DNA of 64,000 nt. It comes from Planctomycetaceae bacterium (GTDB lineage Bacteria; Planctomycetota; Planctomycetia; Planctomycetales; Planctomycetaceae). The stretch spans positions 1,612,001 to 1,676,000 of the forward strand of contig CP051247.1 in assembly GCA_017795105.1 (NCBI GenBank). The letters are read 5' to 3'. Of this stretch, positions 40,311 through 48,929 are shown in pieces; within the stretch, counting starts at the first letter, position 1; each line of letters starts with the position of its first letter. Under the pieces are notes generated by a model. The model was not told the DNA's origin and made no database searches. It saw only the letters and a list, made by a program, of their open reading frames with translations. The translations under genes were made by a program, and so were the position numbers.

Positions 40311-40883
40311 ATGTGCCAAATCTTTCTGGTTCGTCCTGGACAAACCGATTATGATTGCCAGCACAGAGTCCAGGGGTCTCTGGATCTTCCTCTCAACGAG
40401 GATGGATTCCGGGAAGTGGAGTCCCTCATCGACTGTCTGGGAGAGCGGGAAATCGATCTGATTCTGACTGGCCCGTCGGATCCTTCCTACGGCACGGCTC
40501 AGATTCTCTCTGAAAAGCTCGATGTACCGCTCAAATCGACCGATTTGTTGCGGAACCTGAACCAGGGACTCTGGGAAGGTCTTGAGATCGAGGAAGTTCG
40601 ACGCAAGTTTCCGACCATCTACAAGCACTGGGAAGATGCCCCCAACGAGGTGCTCATTCCCAATGCCGAGCCGATTCAGGAAGCGTTGAAACGAATCGAC
40701 AAATTGTTAAAAAAGTACGCCCGGAAGGATCGTCAGATCCTGATTGTGGCCCAGGAACCGTTGGCGACGATGCTCGCCTGTTGTGCGGAAGGTCGCAAGG
40801 TCAGCCTGCATCACCAGGCCGAAACGACAAAACGCTGCGAGTTACAATCGCTGCATGTCGCTGGTAAGCCGGCGCAGAATTGA
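40311..40883 (+). CDS. Histidine-phosphatase-fold protein lacking catalytic His (pseudoenzyme)
   Basis: The ATG at 40311 gives 190 residues. The N-terminus FLVRPGQTDYD followed by RVQGSLDLPLNEDG matches phosphoglycerate-mutase-like phosphatases except that the RHG motif is Arg8-Pro9-Gly10, removing the phospho-accepting His. The second catalytic His (normally SHG) is replaced by Gln148-Glu149 (VAQEPL). GLWEG is kept. The fold is clear but phosphatase activity is unlikely. It lies between rpe and accD with 15 bp before accD. Confidence 0.82.
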   Translation: MCQIFLVRPGQTDYDCQHRVQGSLDLPLNEDGFREVESLIDCLGEREIDLILTGPSDPSYGTAQILSEKLDVPLKSTDLLRNLNQGLWEGLEIEEVRRKFPTIYKHWEDAPNEVLIPNAEPIQEALKRIDKLLKKYARKDRQILIVAQEPLATMLACCAEGRKVSLHHQAETTKRCELQSLHVAGKPAQN

Positions 40884-40898
40884 ACGGATAACGCACTT

Positions 40899-41759
40899 GT
40901 GGGTAAAGCATTGTCGATGACGCGAGACGAGGCGGATGCAAACGGCCGGCCGCAAAAACGGGGCGTGCCGGAAGGGCTCTGGCTGAAATGCCCGGAATGT
41001 CAGTCCACGGTCTTCCGCAAGCAGGTCGACCGGTTGCTCGGCATCTGCCCGGAATGCGACTATCACTTCTACGTCCCGGCCCGAACACGAATCGAGCAGC
41101 TGGTCGACGTTGGCAGCTTCGAAGAATGGTTCGACGAGATCCGCTCTGTCGATCCCCTTGGCTTCGTTGACTCCAAGCCGTACAAAGATCGTCTCGTTTC
41201 CGAACAGAAGAAAACCGGCCTGACGGACGCCTGCGTCACCGGTCGCGGTTACCTGCGAGGTCGCCCGATCGTGATCGCCGTGACGGACTCGGCTTTCATC
41301 ATGGGGAGCATGGGCTCGGTCGTCGGAGAAAAGCTGACGCGGGCCACCGAGAAAGCGACCGAACTCGGCCTGCCGCTCATCATCGTCAGCGGTTCCGGAG
41401 GCGGAGCCCGCATGCACGAGGGGATTCTCTCCCTGATGCAGATGGCCAAAGTCTCTGCTGCTCTGGCCCGCTATCACGAAGCCGGCGGACTCTATATTTC
41501 CGTGCTGACCAACCCCACCATGGGAGGGGTCGCCGCAAGTTTCGCTTCGCTTGGGGATCTGGTTGTCGCCGAAGCCAAGGCGCTCGTCGGATTCGCCGGG
41601 CCCCGCGTGGTGCAGGCCACAGTGAAATCTCCCCTGCCGGAAGGTTTCCAGACCAGCGAATTCCTGCTCGAACACGGCTTCATCGATCGCATCATTCACC
41701 GCAACGAACTCCGCACCGAGATCGCCTCGTTCATCGACTACTGCGAAATCAAACCGTAG
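40899..41759 (+). CDS. accD: Acetyl-CoA carboxylase carboxyltransferase subunit beta
   Basis: The 286-residue protein starts at GTG 40899; an ATG at 40917 is possible. The zinc ribbon has Cys31, Cys34, Cys50 and Cys53. The crotonase-type core includes SGSGGGARMHEG and the oxyanion Gly pairs (TNPTMGGV). It forms the carboxyltransferase with AccA, making malonyl-CoA. accA is not adjacent. Confidence 0.95.
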   Translation: MGKALSMTRDEADANGRPQKRGVPEGLWLKCPECQSTVFRKQVDRLLGICPECDYHFYVPARTRIEQLVDVGSFEEWFDEIRSVDPLGFVDSKPYKDRLVSEQKKTGLTDACVTGRGYLRGRPIVIAVTDSAFIMGSMGSVVGEKLTRATEKATELGLPLIIVSGSGGGARMHEGILSLMQMAKVSAALARYHEAGGLYISVLTNPTMGGVAASFASLGDLVVAEAKALVGFAGPRVVQATVKSPLPEGFQTSEFLLEHGFIDRIIHRNELRTEIASFIDYCEIKP

Positions 41760-41800
41760 AGTCAACCGCCAATGGTAGGCCAGGATAGCCGAAGCAGAGG

Positions 41801-41930
41801 GCAGCCCCGGTTGATCCAACCGGGGTGGCGAAGCCACGAGAGCTCTCGTATGTCCGTCCTTGCTCGAATTGCGAGAGGCAGCTCCTGCCGACTTCATCGG
41901 CCCCGATAGCGGAGCAACCGGGGGCTCCCC
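41801..41930. repeat. Paired-hairpin element E5 (about 130 bp)
   Basis: The left palindrome is CCCCGGTTG-ATC-CAACCGGGG (41805-41825), then a mini-hairpin GTGGCGAAGCCAC. The right end, CGGCCCCGATAGCGGAGCAA then CCGGGGGCTCCCC, matches the right block of repeat A1. It therefore links the E-type elements with the CATGCCCACG family. Confidence 0.75.
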
Positions 41931-42096
41931 TTCGGAAAGACTCGAAGCTTCGAAGCCTACATTTCCCGCAAACCTGCGACGTCTGCGATCTTGCACATCC
42001 CGCAGACCCTCGGCTTCTGGTACACTTGTTGTACGATCTGGAGAACTCTTCGCATTCCCCGAGGCGGGCCTGCCTGAAACGTATCACGGAAGTGCC

Positions 42097-42981
42097 ATGC
42101 AACTGTTGAAGAATCTGTTCCAGCGGCAGCCCTCCGGTCCGCCGCGGGTCAATCTGAAAACACGATTCGAGCTGATCTCCCAGATGGGCATGGGGACGAT
42201 GTCCAAAGTCTGGAAGGCCAACGATCGCCAGTTGCAGCAGTTCGTCGCGCTGAAGATGATCGATCGCGATGCTCTGGAGAAAATGAACGCGCGCTTTCCC
42301 GGCCTGTCTCGGCCCGAAGAAGGGGCCGTTGGGATGTCGCTCGATCACCCGTGCATCGTCAAAACCCACGAATACGGCCTGAGTACCCAGAACGAACCGT
42401 TTATCGTGATGGAATACATCGACGGGTTCGGGCTGCAGCAGCTGGTCGAGCTTCAGAACGAGACGCTCGAACGTTATCGGATGACGTGGATCATCAAGAT
42501 GGGCGAGGCGCTGCACTATTTCCACGAGCAGGGCTGGATTCATCGCGATTTCTGTCCCAAGAACATCCTCACCACGGCCAACGGCCAGATCAAACTGATC
42601 GACTTTGGGCTCGCCGTCCCAAATACAGCTCCGTTTCAGGCTCCCGGGAATCGCACCGGCACAGCCGATTACATGGCTCCGGAACTGGTCCGACGGCAGA
42701 AGACTGATCAGCGAATCGATGTCTACTCCTATGCGGTGACCTGCTTCCAGATGTTCTCGAATCAGCTGCCGTATGTCCGGGGAAAGACGCTCGATCAAAT
42801 CGTCAAGAACCTCAATCGTCCGCCGAAGGACATCCGCGAGGCGGCTCCGGGGATCCCGGAATCGGTGGCCAAAGTCATTATGAAGGGCCTCGAAAAGCAT
42901 CCCGATGACCGGTGGCAGTCAGTTCAGGAAATGACAAACGCCTTCCGAGCCCTCGTACGGAAGAAGCCGAAAAAAGGCTGA
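42097..42981 (+). CDS. Soluble Ser/Thr protein kinase
   Basis: The ATG at 42097 (GGAAG upstream) gives 294 residues, just a kinase domain. Gly-rich loop GMGTMSKV (31-38), Lys53 (ALKMI), HRD at 149-151 with Asn156, and DFG at 169-171 are intact, so it should be active. It has no membrane helix or sensor domain, unlike most planctomycete Hanks-type kinases. The target is unknown. The stop codon is 160 bp before the helicase gene. Confidence 0.92.
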   Translation: MQLLKNLFQRQPSGPPRVNLKTRFELISQMGMGTMSKVWKANDRQLQQFVALKMIDRDALEKMNARFPGLSRPEEGAVGMSLDHPCIVKTHEYGLSTQNEPFIVMEYIDGFGLQQLVELQNETLERYRMTWIIKMGEALHYFHEQGWIHRDFCPKNILTTANGQIKLIDFGLAVPNTAPFQAPGNRTGTADYMAPELVRRQKTDQRIDVYSYAVTCFQMFSNQLPYVRGKTLDQIVKNLNRPPKDIREAAPGIPESVAKVIMKGLEKHPDDRWQSVQEMTNAFRALVRKKPKKG

Positions 42982-43142
42982 CTCCTCAGGATCGCCAGCC
43001 AACTCAGAAAATCTGCGGCGACGCCGGGGACGCAGGCGGATCAAGCCGCTATGATGTCTCCCCGTTTGCGGCGAAGCCAGACTCGCCGCCCGCTCGTCGC
43101 TCCGCTTCACGATCTCCCCGCTGCCCCAAACGAAGTCGTTTC

Positions 43143-45131
43143 ATGATTCAGTCCAGCAAGCTTCTTTCCTCGCTCAATGCCTCGCAGCGCGACGCCGCGA
43201 CGACATTCTCGGGCCCGCTGCTCGTCCTGGCGGGAGCGGGAACAGGAAAGACGCGCGTCATTACGACCCGCATGGCACTGCTGATCAGCCAGGGCGTGCC
43301 TGCGGAGCGGATTCTCTCGGTGACGTTCACGAACAAAGCCGCGAAAGAAATGACCGAACGGTGCACCAGCCTGATTGGTCGCGGCAAGTCGAAGCCCTGG
43401 ATTTCGACGTTCCACTCACTCTGCGTGCGTATTTTGCGGGAAGAAATCGAGCCACTCGGCTATCGACAGAACTTCACCATCATCGATCGCGGCGATCAGG
43501 AATCGATGGCTCGCGAGGTTCTGCGATCCATCCGCGTGCAGGACTCGGCTCTGAAGCCAGGCGATCTGCTTTCGATCATCAGCCGCTGGAAATCGGCTGG
43601 TGTTCCGCCCGCCCAGGCCCCCGATCTCGCCTGCGATGATCGAGAGTTCCTCGCCGCGATGGCCTATCGCAAATACTGCGATCGCCTCCGGGCTCGCAAC
43701 AGTGTCGATTTCGACGACCTGCTGTTGTTGACCGACAAGCTGTTCAGCGAGCACCCTGAAGCGCTCAAGCGGCAGCAGGATCGCTTCGATTACGTCCAGA
43801 TCGACGAGTATCAGGACACGAACCAGCTGCAGTTTCGGCTCGTCCAGGCGATGGTCTCTCCCCACGAAAACCTTTGCGTTGTGGGGGACGACGACCAGTC
43901 GATTTACGCTTGGCGAGGAGCCGAGGTGAAGCACATCCTTTCGTTCCAGACGCACTTTCCGAAAGCGAAAGTCGTTCGTCTGGAAGACAACTATCGTTGT
44001 ACCGACGAGATTCTGAACATCGCGAACCGGCTCGTCAGCTACAACCGTGAGCGGCACCAAAAGGTGCTCCGATCGACCAAGCAGGCGGTCGAACCGGTCC
44101 GCTTTGAGAAGTTTCCTGATGAAGTGACGGAAGCCGAACGAATCGGGTTGGAGATCAGCTACCTGATCGCGAAACGGAACTGCGAGCCGTCCGACTTTGC
44201 CATTCTGTTCCGCACCAACGAACAGCCGCGTGCCTTCGAATCGGAACTTCGCCGCCGCCAGATTCCTTATGTGATTCTCGGCTCGCAGTCGTTTTACGAT
44301 CGAAAAGAGATCCGTGATCTCCTGGCTTATCTTCGCGTGATCGCCCAGCCTCGGGACGAATCGGCCCTGTTGCGGATCATTAACACCCCGGCTCGAAACA
44401 TCGGCACGACAACCGTCGAAAAGGTGATGCAGCGGGCGATTCTGACCGGAGCCCCATTTTTCGAGGCGGCTCGAGAATGCACCACACGAGGCGATCTCGC
44501 TCCGCGCGTCAGTCAGGCCATCTCGAATTTCGAGCAGAAAGTGGAAGGCTGGCGAAATCGATTTCGCAGTCCGCAGACGCTGGCTCAGTCGTTCCGGCAG
44601 CTGGTTGAAGAACTCAAGTACCGCAACGAAGTCGAGAAGCTCTACAAAGAGCCGGCGCAGGTGGCCACACGGCTCGAATCAATCGAGCAGCTGGCCGATG
44701 CCCTCGACGACTATTCGACTCGTTCAGCCAAGCCGAGCCTGCATCAGTTCCTGGATGAGATGACGCTCAACGACCGCGACGAATTTGGCTCCGACAACAA
44801 GAAGGAACTCGAACGCAACGCTGTCAAATTGCTCACGATCCACAGCGCCAAAGGGCTGGAGTTCCCCCGTGTTTATCTGGTCGGAATGGAAGAAGGGCTG
44901 TTGCCTCACAAACGCTCGGTGGAGGGAACGCGAAAGGATATCGAGGAAGAACGACGTCTGGCGTACGTGGCCGTGACCCGGGCTCAGGAGTCGCTGACGA
45001 TGACCTTCGCCGAGACCCGTCGCAAATGGGGCAAGCCGCGAAAGACAATCCCGTCTCGCTTCCTGTTCGAAATGCGAACCGACCAGCAGAACGAAGACGC
45101 CATGGCGGAAGAAGAAGCGGCTGCCGAGTAG
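43143..45131 (+). CDS. UvrD/PcrA/Rep-type DNA helicase
   Basis: The ATG at 43143 gives 662 residues; a longer in-frame start would overlap the kinase gene. SF1 motifs: Walker A AGAGTGKT (30-37), IDEYQDTNQLQ (motif II), GDDDQSIYAWRGA (III), TIHSAKGLEF (V) and VAVTRAQESL (VI). It moves 3' to 5' and works in repair or replication restart. It is shorter than E. coli UvrD (720) mainly at the C-terminus. UvrD, PcrA and Rep cannot be distinguished here. Confidence 0.93.
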   Translation: MIQSSKLLSSLNASQRDAATTFSGPLLVLAGAGTGKTRVITTRMALLISQGVPAERILSVTFTNKAAKEMTERCTSLIGRGKSKPWISTFHSLCVRILREEIEPLGYRQNFTIIDRGDQESMAREVLRSIRVQDSALKPGDLLSIISRWKSAGVPPAQAPDLACDDREFLAAMAYRKYCDRLRARNSVDFDDLLLLTDKLFSEHPEALKRQQDRFDYVQIDEYQDTNQLQFRLVQAMVSPHENLCVVGDDDQSIYAWRGAEVKHILSFQTHFPKAKVVRLEDNYRCTDEILNIANRLVSYNRERHQKVLRSTKQAVEPVRFEKFPDEVTEAERIGLEISYLIAKRNCEPSDFAILFRTNEQPRAFESELRRRQIPYVILGSQSFYDRKEIRDLLAYLRVIAQPRDESALLRIINTPARNIGTTTVEKVMQRAILTGAPFFEAARECTTRGDLAPRVSQAISNFEQKVEGWRNRFRSPQTLAQSFRQLVEELKYRNEVEKLYKEPAQVATRLESIEQLADALDDYSTRSAKPSLHQFLDEMTLNDRDEFGSDNKKELERNAVKLLTIHSAKGLEFPRVYLVGMEEGLLPHKRSVEGTRKDIEEERRLAYVAVTRAQESLTMTFAETRRKWGKPRKTIPSRFLFEMRTDQQNEDAMAEEEAAAE

Positions 45132-45142
45132 TGTTCATTGCA

Positions 45143-45260
45143 GGGGTGACGGGAAGGCTCAGAGGTGTACCTCTGAGTTGCGACAGCGACAGGAAGCTGG
45201 TATCCGCCGGTCACCGACTTCTTCTGGCGTCGCCACCCAGACGCACGCGTCTGGGTCATC
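45143..45260. repeat. Paired-hairpin element E3 (about 118 bp)
   Basis: The left palindrome CTCAGAGGTG-TACCTCTGAG (45158-45177) is followed by the mini-hairpin GTTGCGACAGCGAC. The right mini-hairpin GGCGTCGCC precedes the palindrome CCCAGACGCACGCGTCTGGG (45236-45255). Outer arms are GGGTGAC and GGTCATCC. It has the same block order as E1 and E2. Confidence 0.78.
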
Positions 45261-45487
45261 CGGTGTTCCGCAGTAGCCTGGATCGGACATCACGAATCAG
45301 CCGGTGGAAATCGATTTCCTGCGTGCGGAATGCCGCTGGCTTCGCCGCACGGGCGTGCAAATGACATATTAGCGAACTATACTGATCGCTCGACTTTTTC
45401 GACGCTCCGCCGCTCTCGCAGCGATTCGCCGGACGCTTCAGCGTCGTAGACATTTCGCAGACTGCCAGACAGAGACAACACAAAACG
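45261..45487. other. Upstream region of the 45488 gene
   Basis: A possible -10 hexamer TATACT sits at 45378-45383, but no good -35 lies at the right distance. No open frame or further repeat was recognised. Confidence 0.35.
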
Positions 45488-46405
45488 ATGCCTCAACTTA
45501 CGATTCAGCCCGGTCAGACGAAAATCGGATTCATTGGTACAGGCGTGATGGGCCGCAGCATGGCCGGTCACCTGATCAAAGCCGGATTCAGCCTCTCGGT
45601 TTACTCACGGACCAAGGAAAAGTCGCAGGACCTGCTCGATCAGGGCGCTCAGTGGTGCGACAGCCCGAAAGCCGTCGCCGAGCAGTCCGATGTTGTCTTC
45701 GCCATCGTTGGCTTCCCGAAGGATGTCCGCGAAGTCTTCCTCGGCGAACAGGGAACGCTGGCCGGGGCGAAGGAAGGTTCCGTGCTTGTCGATATGACCA
45801 CGAGCGAACCGTCGCTGGCTGTTGAGATTTATGAAGCCGCTAAGGCCAAGGGCGTGCACGCGGTCGATGCCCCGGTCTCCGGCGGAGACATCGGCGCTCG
45901 CAACGCGGCTCTTTCGATCATGATCGGCGGCGATGAAGACGTGGTGACCGCTCTCAATCCCTGCTGGGAAGCGATGGGCAAAACAATCGTCTATCAGGGC
46001 AAAGCCGGTTCGGGGCAGCACACCAAGATGGTCAACCAGACCCTGATCGCCACTGGCATGATCGGCGTCTGTGAAGCCCTGCTCTACGCCTACAAAGCGG
46101 GTCTCGATCTGGAAACGGTAATGAAGTCGGTTTCTTCCGGAGCAGCCGGCAGCTGGTCGCTGTCCAACTACGGCCCCCGTATGATGAAAAACGATTTCGA
46201 TCCCGGCTTCTTCGTCGAACACTTCATCAAAGATATGGGCATCGCTCTGGCGGAAGCTCGCCGGATGCAGATCTCGCTGCCAGGGCTGGCAATGGCGCAG
46301 CAGCTCTACATTTCGCTGCAGGCGCTGGGACACGGACGTGACGGCGTTCAGGCCCTCGTGCTCGCTCTGGCCGAAATGTCCAGGATCGACTGGAAGAGTC
46401 GCTAA
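45488..46405 (+). CDS. Beta-hydroxyacid dehydrogenase (3-hydroxyisobutyrate/tartronate semialdehyde type)
   Basis: The 305-residue protein has the Rossmann motif GFIGTGVMG (about 14-22), the substrate segment DAPVSGG (127-133) and the catalytic Lys180 within GSGQHTKMVNQ. It reduces or oxidises small hydroxyacids with NAD(P), such as 3-hydroxyisobutyrate or 2-hydroxy-3-oxopropionate. It lies 107 bp upstream of dapA, possibly as an operon, though no shared pathway is evident. Confidence 0.9.
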   Translation: MPQLTIQPGQTKIGFIGTGVMGRSMAGHLIKAGFSLSVYSRTKEKSQDLLDQGAQWCDSPKAVAEQSDVVFAIVGFPKDVREVFLGEQGTLAGAKEGSVLVDMTTSEPSLAVEIYEAAKAKGVHAVDAPVSGGDIGARNAALSIMIGGDEDVVTALNPCWEAMGKTIVYQGKAGSGQHTKMVNQTLIATGMIGVCEALLYAYKAGLDLETVMKSVSSGAAGSWSLSNYGPRMMKNDFDPGFFVEHFIKDMGIALAEARRMQISLPGLAMAQQLYISLQALGHGRDGVQALVLALAEMSRIDWKSR

Positions 46406-46512
46406 TCTCCACCGGGCCGAACATTACGATCGCCGGCTGTGTCTGAACTCATCTGCCTCAGCCGGCAACTCCATTTCATTCATTCAACGGTAACCAGCAA
46501 ACAGGTTTGAAC

Positions 46513-47397
46513 ATGACGCGCAAAGGGGAGATGTTTCGGGGAGTGACAGTTGCTCTGGTCACTCCCTTCAAAGAGGGTCGGGTCGACGAGCAGGGTCTTC
46601 GGAAACTGGTCGATGAACTGATCGATGCCGGCGTGGAAGGGCTGGCACCCTGCGGCACCACCGGCGAAAGCCCGACACTTTCGCACGATGAGCACGACCG
46701 CGTCATCGCCATCGTCTGCGAGCAGTCGAACGGACGGGCCAAAGTGATGGCCGGGACCGGTTCGAACAGCACCGCCGAAGCGATCCGCCTGACCAAGCAC
46801 GCGAAGTCTGCCGGTGCCGACGGAGCTCTGATTGTTTCGCCGTACTACAACAAGCCGATGCAGTCGGGCTTCTACGAACACTACAAAGCCGTCGCCGAAG
46901 AAGGCGGACTGCCGGTGGTCGTTTACAACATTCCGGGACGTTCCGCCAAGAACATCGAGCCGGAAACGATTCTCAAGCTGGCCGAACTCGAGAACATCGT
47001 TGCCGTGAAGGAAGCGACCGGGTCGATGGACCAGGCATCACAGATCCTCGGCGGCTCGAACCTGACCGTTCTCTCCGGCGATGACAGCCTGACCCTGCCA
47101 ATGATGTCGATGGGCGGAAGCGGCGTTGTTTCCGTGGTCGGAAATATCGTGCCGAAGGATGTCAAAGCGATGGTCGATGCCGCTCTGGCCGGCAACTGGG
47201 ACGTAGCCCGTACGCTGCATTTCAAGCTGTTCGGCCTCTGCCGCGACATGCTCTCACTGGCAACCAATCCGATCCCGGTGAAAGCCGCCATGGCTCTGCT
47301 GGGACGCGATACCGGAGAGCTCCGCCTGCCGCTGACGAAGCTGGAAGTGGACGGCGTGGCCAGCCTCAAGAAAACTTTGTCGGCCTACGGATTGTAA
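46513..47397 (+). CDS. dapA: 4-hydroxy-tetrahydrodipicolinate synthase
   Basis: The ATG at 46513 gives 294 residues, the normal length. The catalytic residues are in place: Thr49-Thr50 (CGTTGES), Tyr138 (VVYNIPGRS) and Lys166 (VAVKEATG), the Schiff-base lysine. It condenses pyruvate with aspartate semialdehyde on the way to lysine and diaminopimelate for peptidoglycan. Related N-acetylneuraminate lyases differ in the GTTGE context, so DapA is preferred. Confidence 0.94.
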   Translation: MTRKGEMFRGVTVALVTPFKEGRVDEQGLRKLVDELIDAGVEGLAPCGTTGESPTLSHDEHDRVIAIVCEQSNGRAKVMAGTGSNSTAEAIRLTKHAKSAGADGALIVSPYYNKPMQSGFYEHYKAVAEEGGLPVVVYNIPGRSAKNIEPETILKLAELENIVAVKEATGSMDQASQILGGSNLTVLSGDDSLTLPMMSMGGSGVVSVVGNIVPKDVKAMVDAALAGNWDVARTLHFKLFGLCRDMLSLATNPIPVKAAMALLGRDTGELRLPLTKLEVDGVASLKKTLSAYGL

Positions 47398-47531
47398 TCG
47401 GCGAGTTTCTCTCCAGAATAGCGGAGATTGCCCGGGCCCTCGTGCGATCGATGACGATTGCGAAATTGAGATGGGCAATCGACACATCCCCCTCCAAGGT
47501 GCTCACTGACCATTAACGTGGAGTCGATCTG

Positions 47532-48821
47532 GTGATTTTCGGTTTCGGTAAGAAGAACCAGGAAGAAGACCTGGACGATGAAGTCGAGCTCGTTCTCTTT
47601 CAGGGAACGCTCAGCGGCGTTGAAGTCGATATCGCATCCCATGCCCGCCTGGCTGAGGTGGGACTTCTGCGAGCCAAGGAAATCGTGACCGATGCCCTAG
47701 AACGTCGAGCAGAGATGCTGCGGATTGAGCCCAAGGGTGAAAAAGGAGCCATGGTCCAGCTGTATGTCGACGGCATCGGCTATTCCGGAGGCCGCCTGAT
47801 TGGCAAGGAAGGCCTGGCGGTAACGCAGGTGCTGAAACTTGTCAGCGGTCTGGATCCGAAACAACGGACCAAACCGCAGTCTGGCGGGATCCGAGCCGAG
47901 TTCGACGACCGCAAGTACATTCTGGCCATCGATACCAAGCCGACCAAAGAAGGCGAACGTCTCACGATGCAGCTCGTGGACGTGAAGAACGCGAAGTACA
48001 GCCCGACCGAGCTTGGTTTCAGCTCCGAGTCGGTGGAAAAGATTCGCGAACTGACCGGCGAGAAAGGAATCGTCCTGGCAGCCGGCCCTCCGGGCACCGG
48101 CGTCACGAGCCTGGCTTTCGCCATCCTCCGCGGCATCGACGCCTACGTCCAGGCCACGTTTGCGCTGTGCGATACCGGTCACCGGGAACTGGGGAGTGTC
48201 TCGAAGTTCGAACGTCGCGAAGAGGAGGAGCTTGGCACCGCCCTGCAGCGTCTGATTCGGATGGAAGGCGACGTTGCCTTTGTCGAGCCGTTCGACAACG
48301 AGAAGACGGTTCGCGAATCGTTCGAAAAGCATGAGGAGATCACGATAGTCTCCGAGATGAAGGCAAGGGATGCCGCCTCGGCGGTCGAAAGTCTGGGCAA
48401 GATTCTCAAAGATCCCAAGCTGGTCGCGGAAGCCGTCAATGGCGTGTTCGGCCAGAAGCTGATTCGCGTCCTCTGCGAAAAGTGCAAGCAGCCGTATCGT
48501 CCGAATCCCAAACTGATCCAGAAAGTCGGATTGCCCGAAGAAGTCCAGACCCTGTACCGGCCGCCACAGCCGGAACCGGGCGAAGAAATTCGCCCCTGTC
48601 GCCGTTGCGGAGGTAGTGGGTACCTGGGTCGGGCCGCCATGATTGAACTGATCGAACTGACCGACGACATGAAGAAAGTCGTCGCAGCTGGTGGCGACGC
48701 CGCCGCCATCAAGACACAGGCCCGCAAAGAAAAGATGCTCACCTTCCGGGAGGAAGGTCTGAAACTCGTCGCCGAAGGACGAACCTCGCTCGAAGAACTT
48801 CAGCGAGTCTTCCGAGCGTAG
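47532..48821 (+). CDS. PilB/GspE-family protein with lost Walker A lysine
   Basis: The 429-residue protein starts at GTG 47532. The C-terminal two thirds resemble type II secretion / type IV pilus ATPases: an N-terminal regulatory part (IEPKGEKGAMVQLYVDG), nucleotide site GPPGTGVTS (185-193) and a zinc site with Cys315, Cys318, Cys356 and Cys359. The Walker A lysine is Val191. The usual Walker B and Asp-box text (IMVGEIRD) is replaced by VAFVEPFDN. ATP hydrolysis is therefore doubtful. It may act as a regulatory paralogue of an active PilB. A terminator follows at once. Confidence 0.85.
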   Translation: MIFGFGKKNQEEDLDDEVELVLFQGTLSGVEVDIASHARLAEVGLLRAKEIVTDALERRAEMLRIEPKGEKGAMVQLYVDGIGYSGGRLIGKEGLAVTQVLKLVSGLDPKQRTKPQSGGIRAEFDDRKYILAIDTKPTKEGERLTMQLVDVKNAKYSPTELGFSSESVEKIRELTGEKGIVLAAGPPGTGVTSLAFAILRGIDAYVQATFALCDTGHRELGSVSKFERREEEELGTALQRLIRMEGDVAFVEPFDNEKTVRESFEKHEEITIVSEMKARDAASAVESLGKILKDPKLVAEAVNGVFGQKLIRVLCEKCKQPYRPNPKLIQKVGLPEEVQTLYRPPQPEPGEEIRPCRRCGGSGYLGRAAMIELIELTDDMKKVVAAGGDAAAIKTQARKEKMLTFREEGLKLVAEGRTSLEELQRVFRA

Positions 48822-48840
48822 TCGCATCACAGCCTGAGAC

Positions 48841-48875
48841 AAAAGACCTCTCTACTCCGGTGGAGAGGTCTTTTT
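48841..48875. terminator. Rho-independent terminator
   Basis: AAAAGACCTCTC pairs with GAGAGGTCTTTTT over a 10-base loop. It serves the PilB-like gene (+) and probably the convergent hemY gene (-). Confidence 0.9.
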
Positions 48876-48929
48876 CATGCCTGTCGAATCAGTTTCCCGC
48901 AGAAATCCAAGCCTGTGGACATTGGCAAT

